Assembly (NCBI GenBank): GCA_016648135.1
Contig: JADDOH010023184.1
Coordinates: forward strand, 1-64,000
Source of the DNA: Agrypnia vestita
Taxonomy: Eukaryota; Arthropoda; Insecta; Trichoptera; Phryganeidae
Direction of reading: 5' to 3'
Length of the DNA stretch: 64,000 nt
Shown: positions 27,501-42,500 of the stretch, one piece after another
Numbering within the stretch: position 1 is the stretch's first letter
Layout of the letters: every line of letters begins with the position of its first letter
The notes under the pieces: generated by a model
Database searches by the model: none
The model's input: the letters and a program-made list of their open reading frames with translations, nothing else
Told to the model about the DNA's origin: nothing
Translations under genes and position numbers: made by a program

Positions 27501-30500
27501 TATTGAGTTTAAACCAATTAGATCCCTCTACTTAACGTTCCTTCAATTATCAGGTCTGCATAGAAACTACGCTGAAGATGCGGCGGAGCACGAAGACCAG
27601 ATTCCTCAATCTGGTAATGGAAGACTCAGCCGACAACCCACCAAACCAGCGCGCAAAGGATCCCTCAGTCGGCAATATGATCAAAATGGTAATTATTTGT
27701 TTGATATTATAAATAGGAAAGAAATTAAGAATTCTTGAAACGATTCTAGTAATTTATTTTAATAGTGGCAAGTGTCAATCAGAAAAGTTTTGAATTTGTG
27801 GAGAGTGTTTTTGTGTAGATATTTATTTCGCACCAGAGAGAGTCCTCTGAGAGCAAGTGAAAAAGATAAAGGTATTAAATAACACAAGGAACATGAGTAA
27901 GGAAAGTCTGTAGACGCAACAGAGATCCCCCGATGACGGAGGTACGACTTGTGCCACTGTGGCGTCGCCTGTTAGTACTAGAACTCCTTTTTTTGCTCTC
28001 AGCCATCGCCTTCTAAAACGTTCCATAACTTCATTTGCTTCCAGATGATTGACAAGTCAGCAATTTGTTAAGAGAGAGATAAGAAACCATGACGAAAGAG
28101 ATAAGAAAGTGTGGAATGTGCATGGTTGACTCCTAACGTGTCATGCGGTGTCGTCACAAGTATAATAAAGTGATTTTAATAAAAAAGTAATGATTGATGT
28201 TTGTCACAAAGTGTTAAAATATTTTCAACTCGTAATTTAGGCAGGAATCTAATTATAAAATATTGTGGACTATCTCTGTTACACCCTGTTTATATATAAT
28301 GCTCTTTCTTATAATTAATCTCTTTAATAAATCTGGATTGAATTTATGCTCGTAACGATTCTGTTTGATGTTCTAAATCGTTCAAAATACAGTATTTAAA
28401 TCGTCATCCAACAATTAAAATATCACACTAATGGGTATGGGGAATTTAGCTGATGGATAAAATGTTTTAGGGATGGTGAATGGTATGCCGCGCTCTACGA
28501 GTGAACTGGACATGGGGACTTATGCGGATGGGAAAGATGACAAGGGGAAGGACAAAACTAGAGGACGGTCTCCATTCAGGTACATATAGTGTAATTAATT
28601 GTCTTTAGAAAGGGATAAATGTTGTAATTTGCTGTCTACAGAGCTATTAAGATCTTTTTAAATTATATCATAAATATTATATCCACCATTTTTGTAATAA
28701 ATACAATTAAAGCCATTCTGTCATGTTATATTGTACAGCTGGAAACAATCTTCCCAAAATAGAACAATTTATCTGATTTCCAAAAGGTTAACAAGCGTTT
28801 AAAACAAGTAAATCAAAAAAAAAATTTGAAGACATGCTTTTATACGCTTTCTTTGCGTACATTCGTAATCGATTTTTTAACATCACTCATGCAGTATTCA
28901 AATATTAAACACGTTGTTTTAAAAATTATAACAAATTTTTGAAAGATATGTTCTTCAGCTGTTTCTGCATCTCTTGCTTGTAAGTGACATGATTATTAAT
29001 TTTTATCTAAATAATGACTAAATTATGTCGAAAATGATTTTATAATGAATAGTCATCCACTTTATCTAAATGTTGAGAATTTCAGAGCTCTAGTCAGTCG
29101 GGAAGTTAGTAAAAATCAATCACAAGATTGCATCACAACAAAGAGAATTAAATAAAAGCATGTAAAAAGGAATTCTTATTATATGTGCATACTTGATGTT
29201 GTGTTCAGTTGTTGTGTATACAGTCCGGTATCCTGGCTGGATCAGTGACTGCATCTTCATCTCTTGATAAGCCACGATTGGTTCCACAGTTAGATGTAGG
29301 ATTACGGTGTCCCGTGATAATAATTAGACGGTGGTACAATGACGGTATTTATATTACTCATGAATCACAATAAATATAAGATGTTTACTATAAGACAATG
29401 GTCAGCAAAAAAAACCCCAAGGATATTTAAACATATTCTCAGGATAGACGTCACCACACGCTCACACGCATACCCATTTGGCCATTCGCTCTCTGTTACT
29501 CATGCTCTTACGTACACACAGTCATCATACGTAGCGATTAATTTTATTAATAAATTTAACACTTAAGAGTACTCCCATGTTTTACGACAGTCCTGATGAT
29601 GCACTCTTTAATGTGATCTGAAAGATCGGCCAGAGAGGTTTGGTTTAAGTGGCAGATGAGCCCAGGAAAGAACAAATGAAATAATTGAGAAATAAAATGA
29701 ATTAAGATAGTGAAAATGTATTTTTTAATATAGAAAGATTCTTAGTTTAGTGGCAATGGGTAATTTACAATTATTGTCAGTAATTAGATAATATTAGTAT
29801 AATAAAGGCCCTGTTATCACTCTCAATAGTTAACATTGTTTATCTGTCCGCAGATTCTTCTCTCGCAAACGAGGTGAGAGCGGTGACCGTGCAAAAAGTG
29901 GCAAATCCAAGACTCCAGAAATGATGTTAGATACAGATGTGTCACCTGAGAGGATGCATCCCGCTTCTAGAGTACCCACCATATCCAGGACTGCCCCGCA
30001 AATAAGGATATCTCAGGTATAAAATATTGTATTTTGATACATTCTTATTGTTTATTGTTTTTTATTTGTTATAATATAATACAATTTAATGTGCTTTAAA
30101 TTTGAGCTGAAATGTATCCTTCAACCTATTGATTTCATCATATCTTTATGAACAAAAATTATAGAAATACTATTTTAGATTAAAATTTTCTTTCAGTCCA
30201 TGAAAATGTTTGTATTCTTAGTGCCAGTTATTTTATTCATTTTGAACAAGCAACCGGCCCTTAAATATTTAATATCGATCAAAAATTTTATGTCCCTGGT
30301 TTGTACATATATGAATTTCAGTCAAAACTTTTTATAAAATTTATTTTTGCATCTGCTTATGTAGTTTAGAATTAAGATAAAATAAATTTATTCAGTCTTT
30401 ATTTAAAAAATTATTGCATCTTTTTCAACAAAAACTGATAATTCCTTTTGCAGTCAAACTTGGCTGCCCCGGGGCCGACTGTCCCTGATCGACAGAAACA

Positions 30501-33500
30501 GATGACAACCAACACCCTGACTGGCACCGGTACAGAAATGATTGGTGATGAGATATTCGATGCCGAGTGCTTGAAACTTATCAATGAATACTTCTACGGT
30601 GTAAGGCATGTATTTTATTTTTCAGCATACAAATTACTATTTTTAAGAGATTGTTAACAAACCTGATTCTCGTATGACATGTACGATGTTAACACATTTT
30701 ATAAAAACAGAAAAATAACATGTTACACACTTTTTGTAGTTGGTGAATTATAAATAATGTAGAAAATATATTTAAGAGTTACATATTACCTTACCATAAT
30801 ATACATAAGAGTTGTATGAGATAAAATCACCGAGCAAATGTAGAGTACATAGGTTCCAAAGTCAAAGCATTTACGTTTGTATGTAACATGTGTGGCAACG
30901 CTGCATGTGATATGCAATGCTCGTGGAAGCAACTGAATATTCCAAAATTTGTTTATGGTAAGCATGTATAATACTTTTGAAGGAATGTTAGCCAGCCATG
31001 AAGAATGCAGGGTGTCTAATAGCTAGCATCAAAAACTTTACAGGATTCCTGCCTTGATAATGATTCGGACCATGACCTATATTATTAATAGTTTTGAAGA
31101 CATGCAATATCGAAGTTTGCATTCTTTTTTAACCTCACTGGGAATCGAATTCGAAACCCTCGGTGTGGGAAGCTAGATTTTTTTGCAAGAATTTAATTAC
31201 GTAATTTAAGAATAAATAATTTAACTAAATTGTAAATGTGTCTTAAATATATGTGAGGGGGGACGTATTTCAACTGTGTCCCAGTCCCCTCGCCTAAAGA
31301 TGCAGTTTAGTTTAGCATCTCTACAATTTTATACTATGTGCTCTATATATTGAAACGTAACTAAAGATTTATCTGTTTTCAGGATTTTCCCCGGTCAGGA
31401 TCCGACTCACGTGTACGTAGGCTGGGTGACTACTCAGTATCACTACTACTCCAAGGAGTTCAATCAGAGTAAAGTGCGCAAGTCTTCTGTAGTCATTGTT
31501 GACGATTACGAAAATCCCATAGATCAGTAAGTTTCATAAGCTGAAATATTTTAGATCATATGCCTTTGGATTTTTAATGAGGTTGAAGAGAAAAAGTCTC
31601 ATCGCATCACTTCAAAACATCTTGATGTGACGGGTACCTAAATCAAGCTCTTGTGTTTGCTAAGGAAACATGGTTGGGACGGAAAGGTCTAACAATATAA
31701 AATGGTTGCCCAGTTTAATGGACTGTTAATACATGCTTGTGTTTGTATTTATTGAATTACAGTGTGGACAGGCAATCTTGCTACATGGTACGAGCTGATG
31801 AGTTGTACAATGAGGTGATGGCTGACGCTACTGGAAAGGGTGCTTCACAAGGAATGTTCGTAGGCTGCTTCATAGACGTTGCCACCGGGTACATCACGTG
31901 GACGTGTGAGGGAAAACAGACCAGTCACAAGTTTAAGGTTAGATCATAAGCCAGCTGTAGGATAAGATATGAACACCCAGAGACTTCCATACCTATTTCC
32001 CATAAAAAATATGATTTTATCGCTGTGAGACATCTATAATATATCTTGATTTAGATCATAAGATTTAATTTTAATAAACTAGTCAAACTAATAGTCAATA
32101 GAGGTTAAATAATAATTGATTAGTCAAAATTTATTATATTAGGTCCTTACATATGAAATTGGCGTTTAGTATGGGAGGAACATAAAGCCGATTTTTTTTT
32201 ATTATAATATATTTATTTAATCAAAGTATGTACCATTGCTATCTATGCACTTTTGCCATCTCATAGGTAGTTCATCGATCCCTTTACTAAAAAAACCATT
32301 CGGACGGGAATCAATAAAATCTTTGAAGACGGTTTGGACTGCCCCATCGGAGTTGAATTTTTTCCTTTGCAAGAAGTTATCCAAATTTCGAAAAAAAATG
32401 GTAATCTGTTGGGGCAAGGTCCGGAGAGTACGGTGGATGTCTTAGACATTCCAACTGAAGCTCCTCTAATTTGGTAGCCGTCTGTTGTGCAGTGTGTGGT
32501 CTAGCGTTATCATGTAACTTTCACAAGTAACTTTTTCGGAGTCAATTTTCGCTTGGGGCATGGTTTGGCTGGTTCGGCAGGGTTCAGCCATTGCGATGAG
32601 CGCTTCCGATTATCGTACAGGATCCACTTTTCATCACAGGTAATGATTCGATTTAAAATCCCTTCATTATTGTGCCGGTTGAGTCATGCAACGCAGCAGT
32701 CAACGCGCGTTTGTTGATTTGCTTCACTCAATTCGTGAGGTACCCACCTTTCAAGCTTTTTCACCTTACCAATTTGCTTCAAGTGGATTAAAACAGTTTT
32801 ATCACTAACACCGCAGCCTGCAGCTAAATCGGATGTAGTTTGCGATGGATCCGCTTCCACAATAGCCTTCAATTCTTCATTATCAACTTTGGTCTCCGGC
32901 CTTCCACGGGGCTTGTTCTGCAGGTCGAAATTTCCAGAACGAAAACGTTGGAACCAAAAACGCAATGTGTTTTCTTTTGCGGCACCGTCGCCATACACAT
33001 CATTAAACCTTCGAGCCGTTTCTGCAGCACTGGTGCCACGGTGGAACTCGTACTCGTAAATAACGCGAAATTTCAAGTTTTTCATTTTGTAAACTGAGTG
33101 ACGCAATGAAAAAAACAATTGAGGAAAAAACAAATGAATTATAATTTTCAAAACACAAATACATGAGTAAATAGCTGTATAAATTTGGATTTGGAATTCC
33201 TAACCAAAGAGAAGATATTTGAGATCAAATTTGCCAGTACGGTAAAACGCCAATTTCATATGTAAGGACCTAATATGTAATATTACTTTGTCATAAGAGC
33301 TCACCATCTTAGGCATTCAGTAATTTGTCTTTGCCCAATATGTATTTGCTAATATGCAAACGATAATGTAAAAAAACAACAATAAACAACATTCTACAGC
33401 ATAAAATTGAGCCAACCCAAATTGAGTCCACCAAAGGGTCAAACTATACATTTTAAATGGTGGAATACCTTCCAGATGGAACCAGAGACGAAGCTGTTCC

Positions 33501-36500
33501 CCGCCATCTTTGTGGAGGCCACATCTAAGGAGATTCTCCAGATAGAGCTGGGACGAACATCTACGGGACTTCCCCTGAGCGCCGCCATTCTGCCTACAGG
33601 GGACAAACACGCCACCCCCCAGTTCCCGCCCAGACTGAAGGTTCAGTGTCTGAAACCGCATCAGTGGGCTAGGGTAGGTTCATTCACTGAATGCTTTATT
33701 ATATTTTAAGTTAGAGAAAGCGTATGGTATATATAACCATTCCTCGTAGCTAAAAGCAAAAACTTAGGGGGAGACTTCTTCATTCAATTTTGAATAGAAT
33801 TCTTTACACCTTTGGTGAAATATGGACAGTTATGGAGATAAGTGATATCAATGTCTACATTTTACTATAATATTGCCATAACAACACTGATGGACCCACA
33901 TACCTAAACGATTTTGTTGACCAGACATTATTGCAACACAGAATTGGGTCAAGTATGCATGACTATGACCATGAAATTGTTGGGTCGGCGTGAATGGATG
34001 TCACTACATGACCAATCTAAATGAAATCTAGACGGAATTTGTTATGTCCCTTTAGATTTTCACCACCAGGACAAGTTATTAGGAACAATTAGATATTTAG
34101 AGAGGAATAAGTGAAAGTGATAGATGTATACCATTTCTGCCTGCTATAAAACAATATGTAAAGATCGGCGTGCCTGTACGGATAAAAATGTTGTAAATGG
34201 AAAATTAGTATATAAATCAAGTCAAACTCGTGTTACGGAGACAGAACAGCAGTGCCATGAATCCATTCGTCTCTCTGGCAGAAGTGCACTGTCAACAGTT
34301 TCATTGTTTCATATTTTACTTGTACACTTTCACTAGCTCTTGGAGCATATCTCCGGTGAGGAATAAACATCAACCAACAAACACTCTTCATTCCACAAAC
34401 TCCAAATCTTTCCTAAAGTATGATTTACATTGTTACTTTATTTTCAGGTACCTAACCAATCTCTGCAAGTGCACGCCCTAAAGTTGTCAGATATCCGGGG
34501 CTGGTCCATGCTGTGTGAGGATGCTATATCGATGCTCGCTCTTCACATTCCAGGTAAACTTTACGATATGTCCCTTCTAACTCAATTAATGATGTAATAT
34601 AATAATTAATTGTTTCAGTAAATTATCTGTTAACTTACATTCCAATATTACACACAGATTTTTTTACTGTTACATTTTTTTTATTTCTATTTCATTTACT
34701 CTTTTACATTTATTTCAAGTAGATTCTCTATCATCTTCGTATTCTTGTCGAACTTTGCGCTAACTTCACTTCTTTCTTTCTCACAGAGGAAGACCGATGC
34801 ATCGATATATTGGAGCTGATAGAAATGGATAAACTTCTCAGTTTCCACTCCCACACTTTAACACTCTATGCAGCTCTCTGCTATCAGAGTAACTACAGGT
34901 GAATAACATTTCATTTTTATTATCCAATATTGTCTGTTAGAAAGCTGAAAAAATTTAATTACATACATGGAATTAGATGGATTAGACACTATAGCTTGCA
35001 GATAACCGCTTGACTTTTTTATTGTTTTCATTTTAATATCCGTGACAAATGTTCGTGATACAAGCAAACTTTCTGCATTTATTCCTCATTAGCAATTAAG
35101 CAATTGGCTAATGTCGATTGCCTGTTGCTAGGCCCTGAGGTAAGACAATTATTGTGTTGACAGTTGCTCACGTCATGTCAAAAATTTGCTTGCCAGCAGA
35201 AAAAATAAAATATATTAAGAAAATAAATATCCGTTCCTCTCGTATTGAAGCGACTCAACTATTAAATAATATATACATTATTTCTACATATTAAATAATA
35301 TCTAAATGTATTGTAAAATTATCTGTACACCTCGTTTCTTTAGCATTTATTCATACGATTACATTATTTTTTTAAACTGGCAACGGAATTATTGCGCTCT
35401 GCAGACGTCGTTTTTGAAGCAATTATAATATAGATCTGCACTTGTCAATTTATTCACTAGTATTGTAGTAGTGAGTAGCTTGTTGATGTAATGGTCATTA
35501 CACTCGCCTAGTGATTTGGTGGACGGTGGTTCGAGCCCCATTCCAGGACACCAGCAAGTTAGCCGTATTTTTACAGCACAAGTGTTTAGCTTATTTTGAG
35601 AATAGTAAGAATATTGCTGCGACATGATGAAAACGTATCTCTATATAAAATTTGCTTTATTTAATACCTTATTTTTAGAGCCGCTCACGCCTTGTGTCTT
35701 CATGTGGACCAAAAGCAGTTGCTTTATGCCATCAAGTCCGAATACATGTCGGGGCCGCTGAGACAGGGATTTTACGATCTTCTCATTGCGTTGCATCTGG
35801 AATCCCATGCCACAACCATGTAAGTCCATCTCAGAAAGAACTTGTACAATCTTAGTTGATATTTTCTGTGCTATGAGAGATTTTCCAGCTCAAATTATTT
35901 ATTTTTTATAGGGAGGTGTGTAAGAATGAGTTCATCATTCCCCTAGGACCGGAGCTGAAGGAGTTGTATGACAACCCTCTGATGAAACACAGTTTGAGGT
36001 CACTCCACACGGAGAGTGTCAGGCCACAGATGCAGATGACAGATATTGCGTGAGCTTATTTTATATATGTACATATTAAATATAAAGTGTTCAATAAGAA
36101 GTAAAAAATTCAACTATGTAATTCATATGTAACTACCATTAACTACTACTACTTCTAAAAATTTTCGGATTAAGACACAAATGATGGGTATAAAAGCAAA
36201 GGCAGCAATGTCTCAGTGGCAGAAACCTACATTCTATTGGAAATAAGTTTTTAAAACAATTGCCACCCCAGTTTTCCTTTTGTAGGGGTTACCCTATACA
36301 CAGCCACGGGCCCAAACAGACCATCAACATGTGTATAGTATAGCCACATTCCATCCAGCAATACGAGGTCGGCGCCCCATTACCAACGGTCACAGGCACG
36401 CGCCTATTCCTATAAAATACTTATTCTTTAAAGATCCACTTCCCTGTATGAGCTGGAATAGAAGCAGTTACCCAAGTTCTGAATTAAGAGATGCATCTTC

Positions 36501-39500
36501 TTCCTGCATCAGATTTCCTTTGAATTTTCCCCAAAAATCAGCCTCAAATTTTGTTCCACAACTGAAAGTAGAGCACGGACTCTTTAGATATTAAAAAAAA
36601 TTTGCAATGCAATGATTTCCAGATTAAAATTAGTTTTTAATATGTATACAGAAGTATTATGGTAATGAATGGTGCTGGTAAGATGATCGACTTTCAAAAT
36701 TGGTTTTAATCAATTTAATCGCGATAAACTGTTTGTTTCCGCAGAGAAAACATCACAAACATAACTAATCTCTACTCTCCACACTTTCCATTGGACGTCG
36801 TCCGTGACTATGTCATGTCGGCATTGGCAGAGGCTGTGGAGATCAATCAGGTCCACAATCGGGATCCAGTGGGCGGCAGCAATGAAAACCTTTTCTTGTA
36901 AGTGATATTATAATAATAATAATAGAGTTTTATCAGTAGGTATACTTGTTTATGAGAAGTCAAATATGTAACATAGTATCGTGTGTAAAAACAGTGCTTA
37001 AGGAAGACACAGTGGAGGAATAAAAGAGGGTTGCAGTTGCGTGTGGATGTTTTTTTCTCACCCGGAGATAAGCTCCGAGAGCAAGTGAAGGTGTACAAGT
37101 AAAATGACAGAGTGAGACTGAGAAAACGCACGGATGGAGATGCCCAAGACGAGATCATAGTGCGAGTTGGCAGCCGGCTAGCTGTGGAGACTTGATGATA
37201 ATGTGGTGGTTCCTCTTCAGTTTTTAGCTCGTATTGTATGCCCCCCTCCATGTCTTTATTATACGTATTATATGCCACTTACTGCTGACGCTGCATTATC
37301 TTGATTGCCGTATGTCTCTAATCTGTTAACCCACTTGTTTGACCCTACTCAGCAATATTACTATAACAAACATTACTGTTTGACCCACATGTCTGCACCC
37401 ATGTCCCGGTAATTTTGTCGACTAGACACTATTTCAACATGGGATTGGGTCAATTATGCATTATGTCGCATCACTGTGAATCATACTCCTAAGGCAATGT
37501 TTTTGTGAAAAAATGGATGACTATTATTAAAATAATCATGTTTTGGCATCTCAAAGAGTACATTACATATATAATTTATTACTACCCCAGGCCTCTATTG
37601 AAGCTAACAGATCGACTGCTGTTGGTGGGAATGATGAGTGATGATGATGTGGAAAAACTTCTCATCATGACTAATCCTGAAACGTGGGATCTATCATTTG
37701 AGAAAGGTAATATCATTTTTTAATTTTTAAAGTAACATATTTTACACTCATGTTGACAAAATAAAGTATTTTGCACTGTTTTTTATGGACAATGAATAAT
37801 AAAATAAGTGACCATTGCATAAGAAAACATACAAATATCAAAAGTCTGCCATGCACCAATTCATAGACAAGTGTTTATAGTCAAAAGTGGGTGACCGAAT
37901 ACAAAGGCGTAAAAAAAGATTTTATTACAAAAAAATGTATTACCTTGGTCTCAAATTTAGCGCTGATCAACTTTGTTACAGCTGGTGAAAAATATTGCGC
38001 TATATTCAGGCTAAAACAATATATTAAAGCATATTTAAAAAAAGCAAATAGAAGAATCTTGTTTTCATTTTCAATAAATTGTTTATTGTGTATTTACATG
38101 TAAATCTTTTTCATTGGTGAGAAAAGAATTTCTTTAAGTTTAATAAAAAATTCATATTGCACAAATTTGTTTGTTAATATTCTGTTTGTTACTGCAAAAT
38201 TACAATACATACATATTAATCAAGTGTTGATATTTCAGAGGGAAAAGATGAACATCGCAAAGGATTACTCAACATGAAGATGGCCGAGGGGGCCAAGCTG
38301 CAGATGTGCTACTTACTGCATCATCTTAACGACATTCAGCTCCGGCATCGAGTGGAGTCCATAGTGGCCTTCAGCTACCAATTTGTTGCGGACCTGCAAC
38401 AAGATCAGCTGAGGTAATTACCGTAATTTCTTATAGATGTGATGGTGTGCATCTAGGTACTCGTATTTTGTATTATATTTAGAATTCTTTTTTTTGAGAA
38501 TTTCTTTTTCTCAATAAATTGGGTGAAAAGACTTATAAATAAATACGTATTGTACAATACTCTTATTGAAACAGAAAGCAGAAGGAAAGGGGAAAATACT
38601 AAATGTAACAATGACAATAATACCATCTTCAAGCAGTTGCTTAAATCTTCCCGCACAATATACAGGTACCCACATCTTAAACTTCTCCTGGGCTCAGACA
38701 CTTCTAGGATACAGAGATGAATGAGAGTCGGATTTATTTTATAATTTTCTACATTCACACAATAATAGAGGACTTTGTTGTATTTTTAGACGTTATGTAG
38801 AGATCAAACAGTCCGACCTGCCAAGCGCTATCGCCGCCAAGAAGACAAGGGAGTTCCGCTGTCCTCCGAGGGAACAAATGAATGCCATTCTGAGTAAGTT
38901 TTCTGTTTTTAATCCTGAATTATTTATTTTAAATATAATTGAATAAAAATACGAATTTTCATATCTTCCTCCATGTTGTAATGCAAAGCTTTTTATTGTA
39001 CATTTTTTCATCAAATACTTATAAGAACCGGTTTATACACATTTCTGTACATCTGTTAAAGAAGCATACAAAATGGTGCCTGTCATTATAGATGCGATGT
39101 TTGTACTTTTTTCAATAGTATTTTTGATTGAGATATGATACGAGTTACAAAAATATATATTTACTAGTGTTAGGGATTGCTTTTGCTTCTAGTTGAACCA
39201 TGTATAAACATTTTTTTATTACAGGCTTCAAGCATCTAGAAGATGAGGAAGACATGCCGTGTGGTGAAGACCTCATTGCTCGGATGATGGATTTCCATAG
39301 TGATCTGATGAGGCATGTATCGCTGGCTGCTCTGCAAGAACCGGATCCAGATGTAATCAAACCATAATTATTTGCTTAAATTAACTAACCTAACCTAATC
39401 ACACCACACCAAAGTATGAAATAATAACTAGACTGGTTAATTGGAATTTTGTATGTTTGTTTTATCTTTGATACTCCGTGAAGTTTCTGTGCATGACCAC

Positions 39501-42500
39501 CATAGATTGACGAGTAAAGATTATAAATCATACATTCTTATTAAATTATTTTTCACTGATCACAGGCACAAACTGAAGTCTTGGAGAAACCCGGGACCAT
39601 CACAAAGCTGTGTAACTTCATCAACGCTGTTAAGGAATTAGAAGATGAACCCAAGGTGAGTTTGAAAACATGTTATTGTTATCTCAACTGAGAAAAAATG
39701 TTAAGTCGATAAACTATGTTGAGACAAGCTATGATAAAAAATAATTCAGTTTTCTGAGGCATATATCTATCGAAAGCAAATCAACAACCTCACAAATCAA
39801 TATATCGTTACTGAGATGCTAAAAAAATTTTACGCGCTGTCCGAATTCCTTGTCATAACACTATCGAAATATTGAAAACGGCCTATAACAATCTAGGGTG
39901 ATCTAGAACCTTCGTGAAACGTTTATAAATGTCTAGAAACACCTGAAAAAGCCTAGAAATGACGAGAATGTTTTCCTAAACACTAGAGATATAAATTTGG
40001 ATTGGAGCTGCGGCGCAGGTTCAGGGTTGTTGTGTTGACAGTTGAAATCGGCCACAAAGTATGCACAGGGCGACGATCAATGTGGCCAGTCATGAGGGAA
40101 TTGAAGTGATAAATAAATAAATAATTGAGCGAAGTACCTAGTTGATGAAATAAATAAATCGGAGCGATTGATACATGCAAAACTGGACGGAATATTCAAG
40201 TCAATGTTAAATACGTGTTACCCAGCGGTAATATTCATTTACGAGCAATATACTGCAAAAAAGTGTAATTTAAAGAATACCGTTAAGTTGAATTCATTTT
40301 AAGTGACTTTGTACATCTAATAGTTAATTAAACATTAATTAATCAGTCACTAATTAATTTCCAGTGTTTCATTCATTCCTCCCTAGCCACGATACGTGAC
40401 AATATTAACTGAAAAAATTCTCAAATATTCATATACACATTGTTTTGTATGTAGGAGGAAGAAGTTCCAGCTAAGAAGACTCCAGAAGAGATATTCCGAA
40501 AGGTGCTGATCTCCACTATAGTGAAGTGGGCCGAAGAATCACAGATAGAGACTCCTAAACTTGTCAGGGAGATGTTCAGGTTTGTGATTACATTTATATA
40601 TGTTTTCATATGAATGTTTGCACTTGGAAGGATAAAAATGAATAGGTTTAACATAACTCCTCTTACCAAATTGATTTTGTAGAATAAGAAAATATACATT
40701 TATTATATTTGTCAATAGCTTGTTGGTGAGACAGTACGATGCTGTGGGCGAGCTTATTCGCGCTCTGGAGAAGACCTACGTGATCAATTCCAAGACGAAG
40801 AAGGATGTGGCAGAGATGTGGGTTGGTCTCAGCCAGATCAGGGCGCTGCTGCCTGTGCAGATGAGTCAGGAGGAGGAAGAGCTGATGAGGACCAGACTGT
40901 GGTAAGGCTGAGTTTCGTTATGTTTATTTTAGGCTAAGTATTATTTTTGTAATGAATAGAAGTTGTACATGACAACAAAAAGGACATTCAGTTGGGAAAT
41001 TTTTTAGCGTGTCATATTTATTATTATATATTGTGTGTTATGAATCAACCGCCTGATAATTTATGGACTAGCAGAAGGAAGTTTGCTTATTCAGACGTAT
41101 TTTTAAAGTGATAGATAATCAGATATGTAATCTACTATTCCGGCGGTGGCACACATCTGCCATGATTTACATTTGAACAATGACTGCCATGCCATTCCTC
41201 CCGGCGACATGATGGCAATATAGAGTGTACATCAAATGCTGCATTTGTAGTGCAATAATCTAATTCTAAATTTTCTTGTGTTCAACAGAATTGTACATCT
41301 TTTTTTATATAATTAATTTGTCAGTAAAATTTTTAGGTTAACTGTCCTTCTTTTTAACAGGTTCAAAATCAGTAGTTATTAAAAACTTGCTACTAGGAAC
41401 AAATAATTATTAAAATAATTTTTTACAGGAAACTCGTCAACAACCACACATTCTTCCAACATCCAGATCTTATAAGGTTTGTCTTGTATTACTGTCTGCA
41501 AGAAAAATGCTTGTAATAAATTAAAAATTCAATTATATTTAAATTATATATTATTCAAATATAGATATATTATTATGAAAATATGTAACAACCCTTGTCG
41601 GGGCAGTTGTGGGACAAACTATAACAAAAAATGGGTCACGTGCCATAAATATGGGATGTCTGGCCGTCCCCACAAATTGGAATAGAAAATGTAATAGTAA
41701 AAAAGTAGCTCTGGCTAAATGTAGTATAATACAAGCTAAATAATTCTGTCTTTAATATTTAGAGTGCTTCGTGTCCACGAGAACGTAATGGCGGTGATGA
41801 TGAATACCTTGGGCCGTCGAGCGCAGGCCCAGAGCGATGCCCAGGCACAGCCGCAGCAGCCAGACCAGGATGGACAACCGGTTGCAAAGGAGAAGGTATA
41901 AAACACATTAATTGTAGTAAAATTTTAGGCGTTAGATGTATTAACCCTTTGCACTCAAAAGTTTTTTGGTATGTTATTACTCGTTTCTTGATCAAATTCC
42001 ATAACTTATTACTATTTAGTTGTACTAATGTGATTCTGGTTAAATTATATTAATAACAAAATGGACAATATATTAAAAATATTGAGAAACAAGACATTAT
42101 TTTCTTGCCGTTATAGTGGCAGCACTCGAGTAATACGGTAAACCATGCATGCTGCCTCTATGGCGGCACTCGAGTACTAAGGGTTAAGATATAAATAATG
42201 TTTTTCATAATAAGAATGTAGTTTCTGTTCAGTTTTAAATTAATCTTGGACGTTCCTGAAAGAACATTTACTAAATTCTTACTTTTCTCCAGGACACTTC
42301 TCACGAAATGGTGGTCGCCTGCTGTCGCTTCTTGTGCTACTTCTGTCGCACAGGCCGGCAAAACCAGCGTGCCATGTTTGACCACTTTGATTTCCTCCTG
42401 GAGAATTCCAACATCCTTCTTTCCAGACCATCACTCAGGGGCTCCACCCCGTTAGATGTCGCTTATTCCAGCCTTATGGAGAACACTGAACTTGCTCTGG

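Noticed and set aside
36847..37278. 143-codon minus-strand frame
   Set aside because: It overlaps exon 32 in antisense and low-complexity intron; no recognisable motif.
41479..41685. 68-codon frame after exon 40
   Set aside because: Simply read-through from exon 40 into the intron region; no family match.
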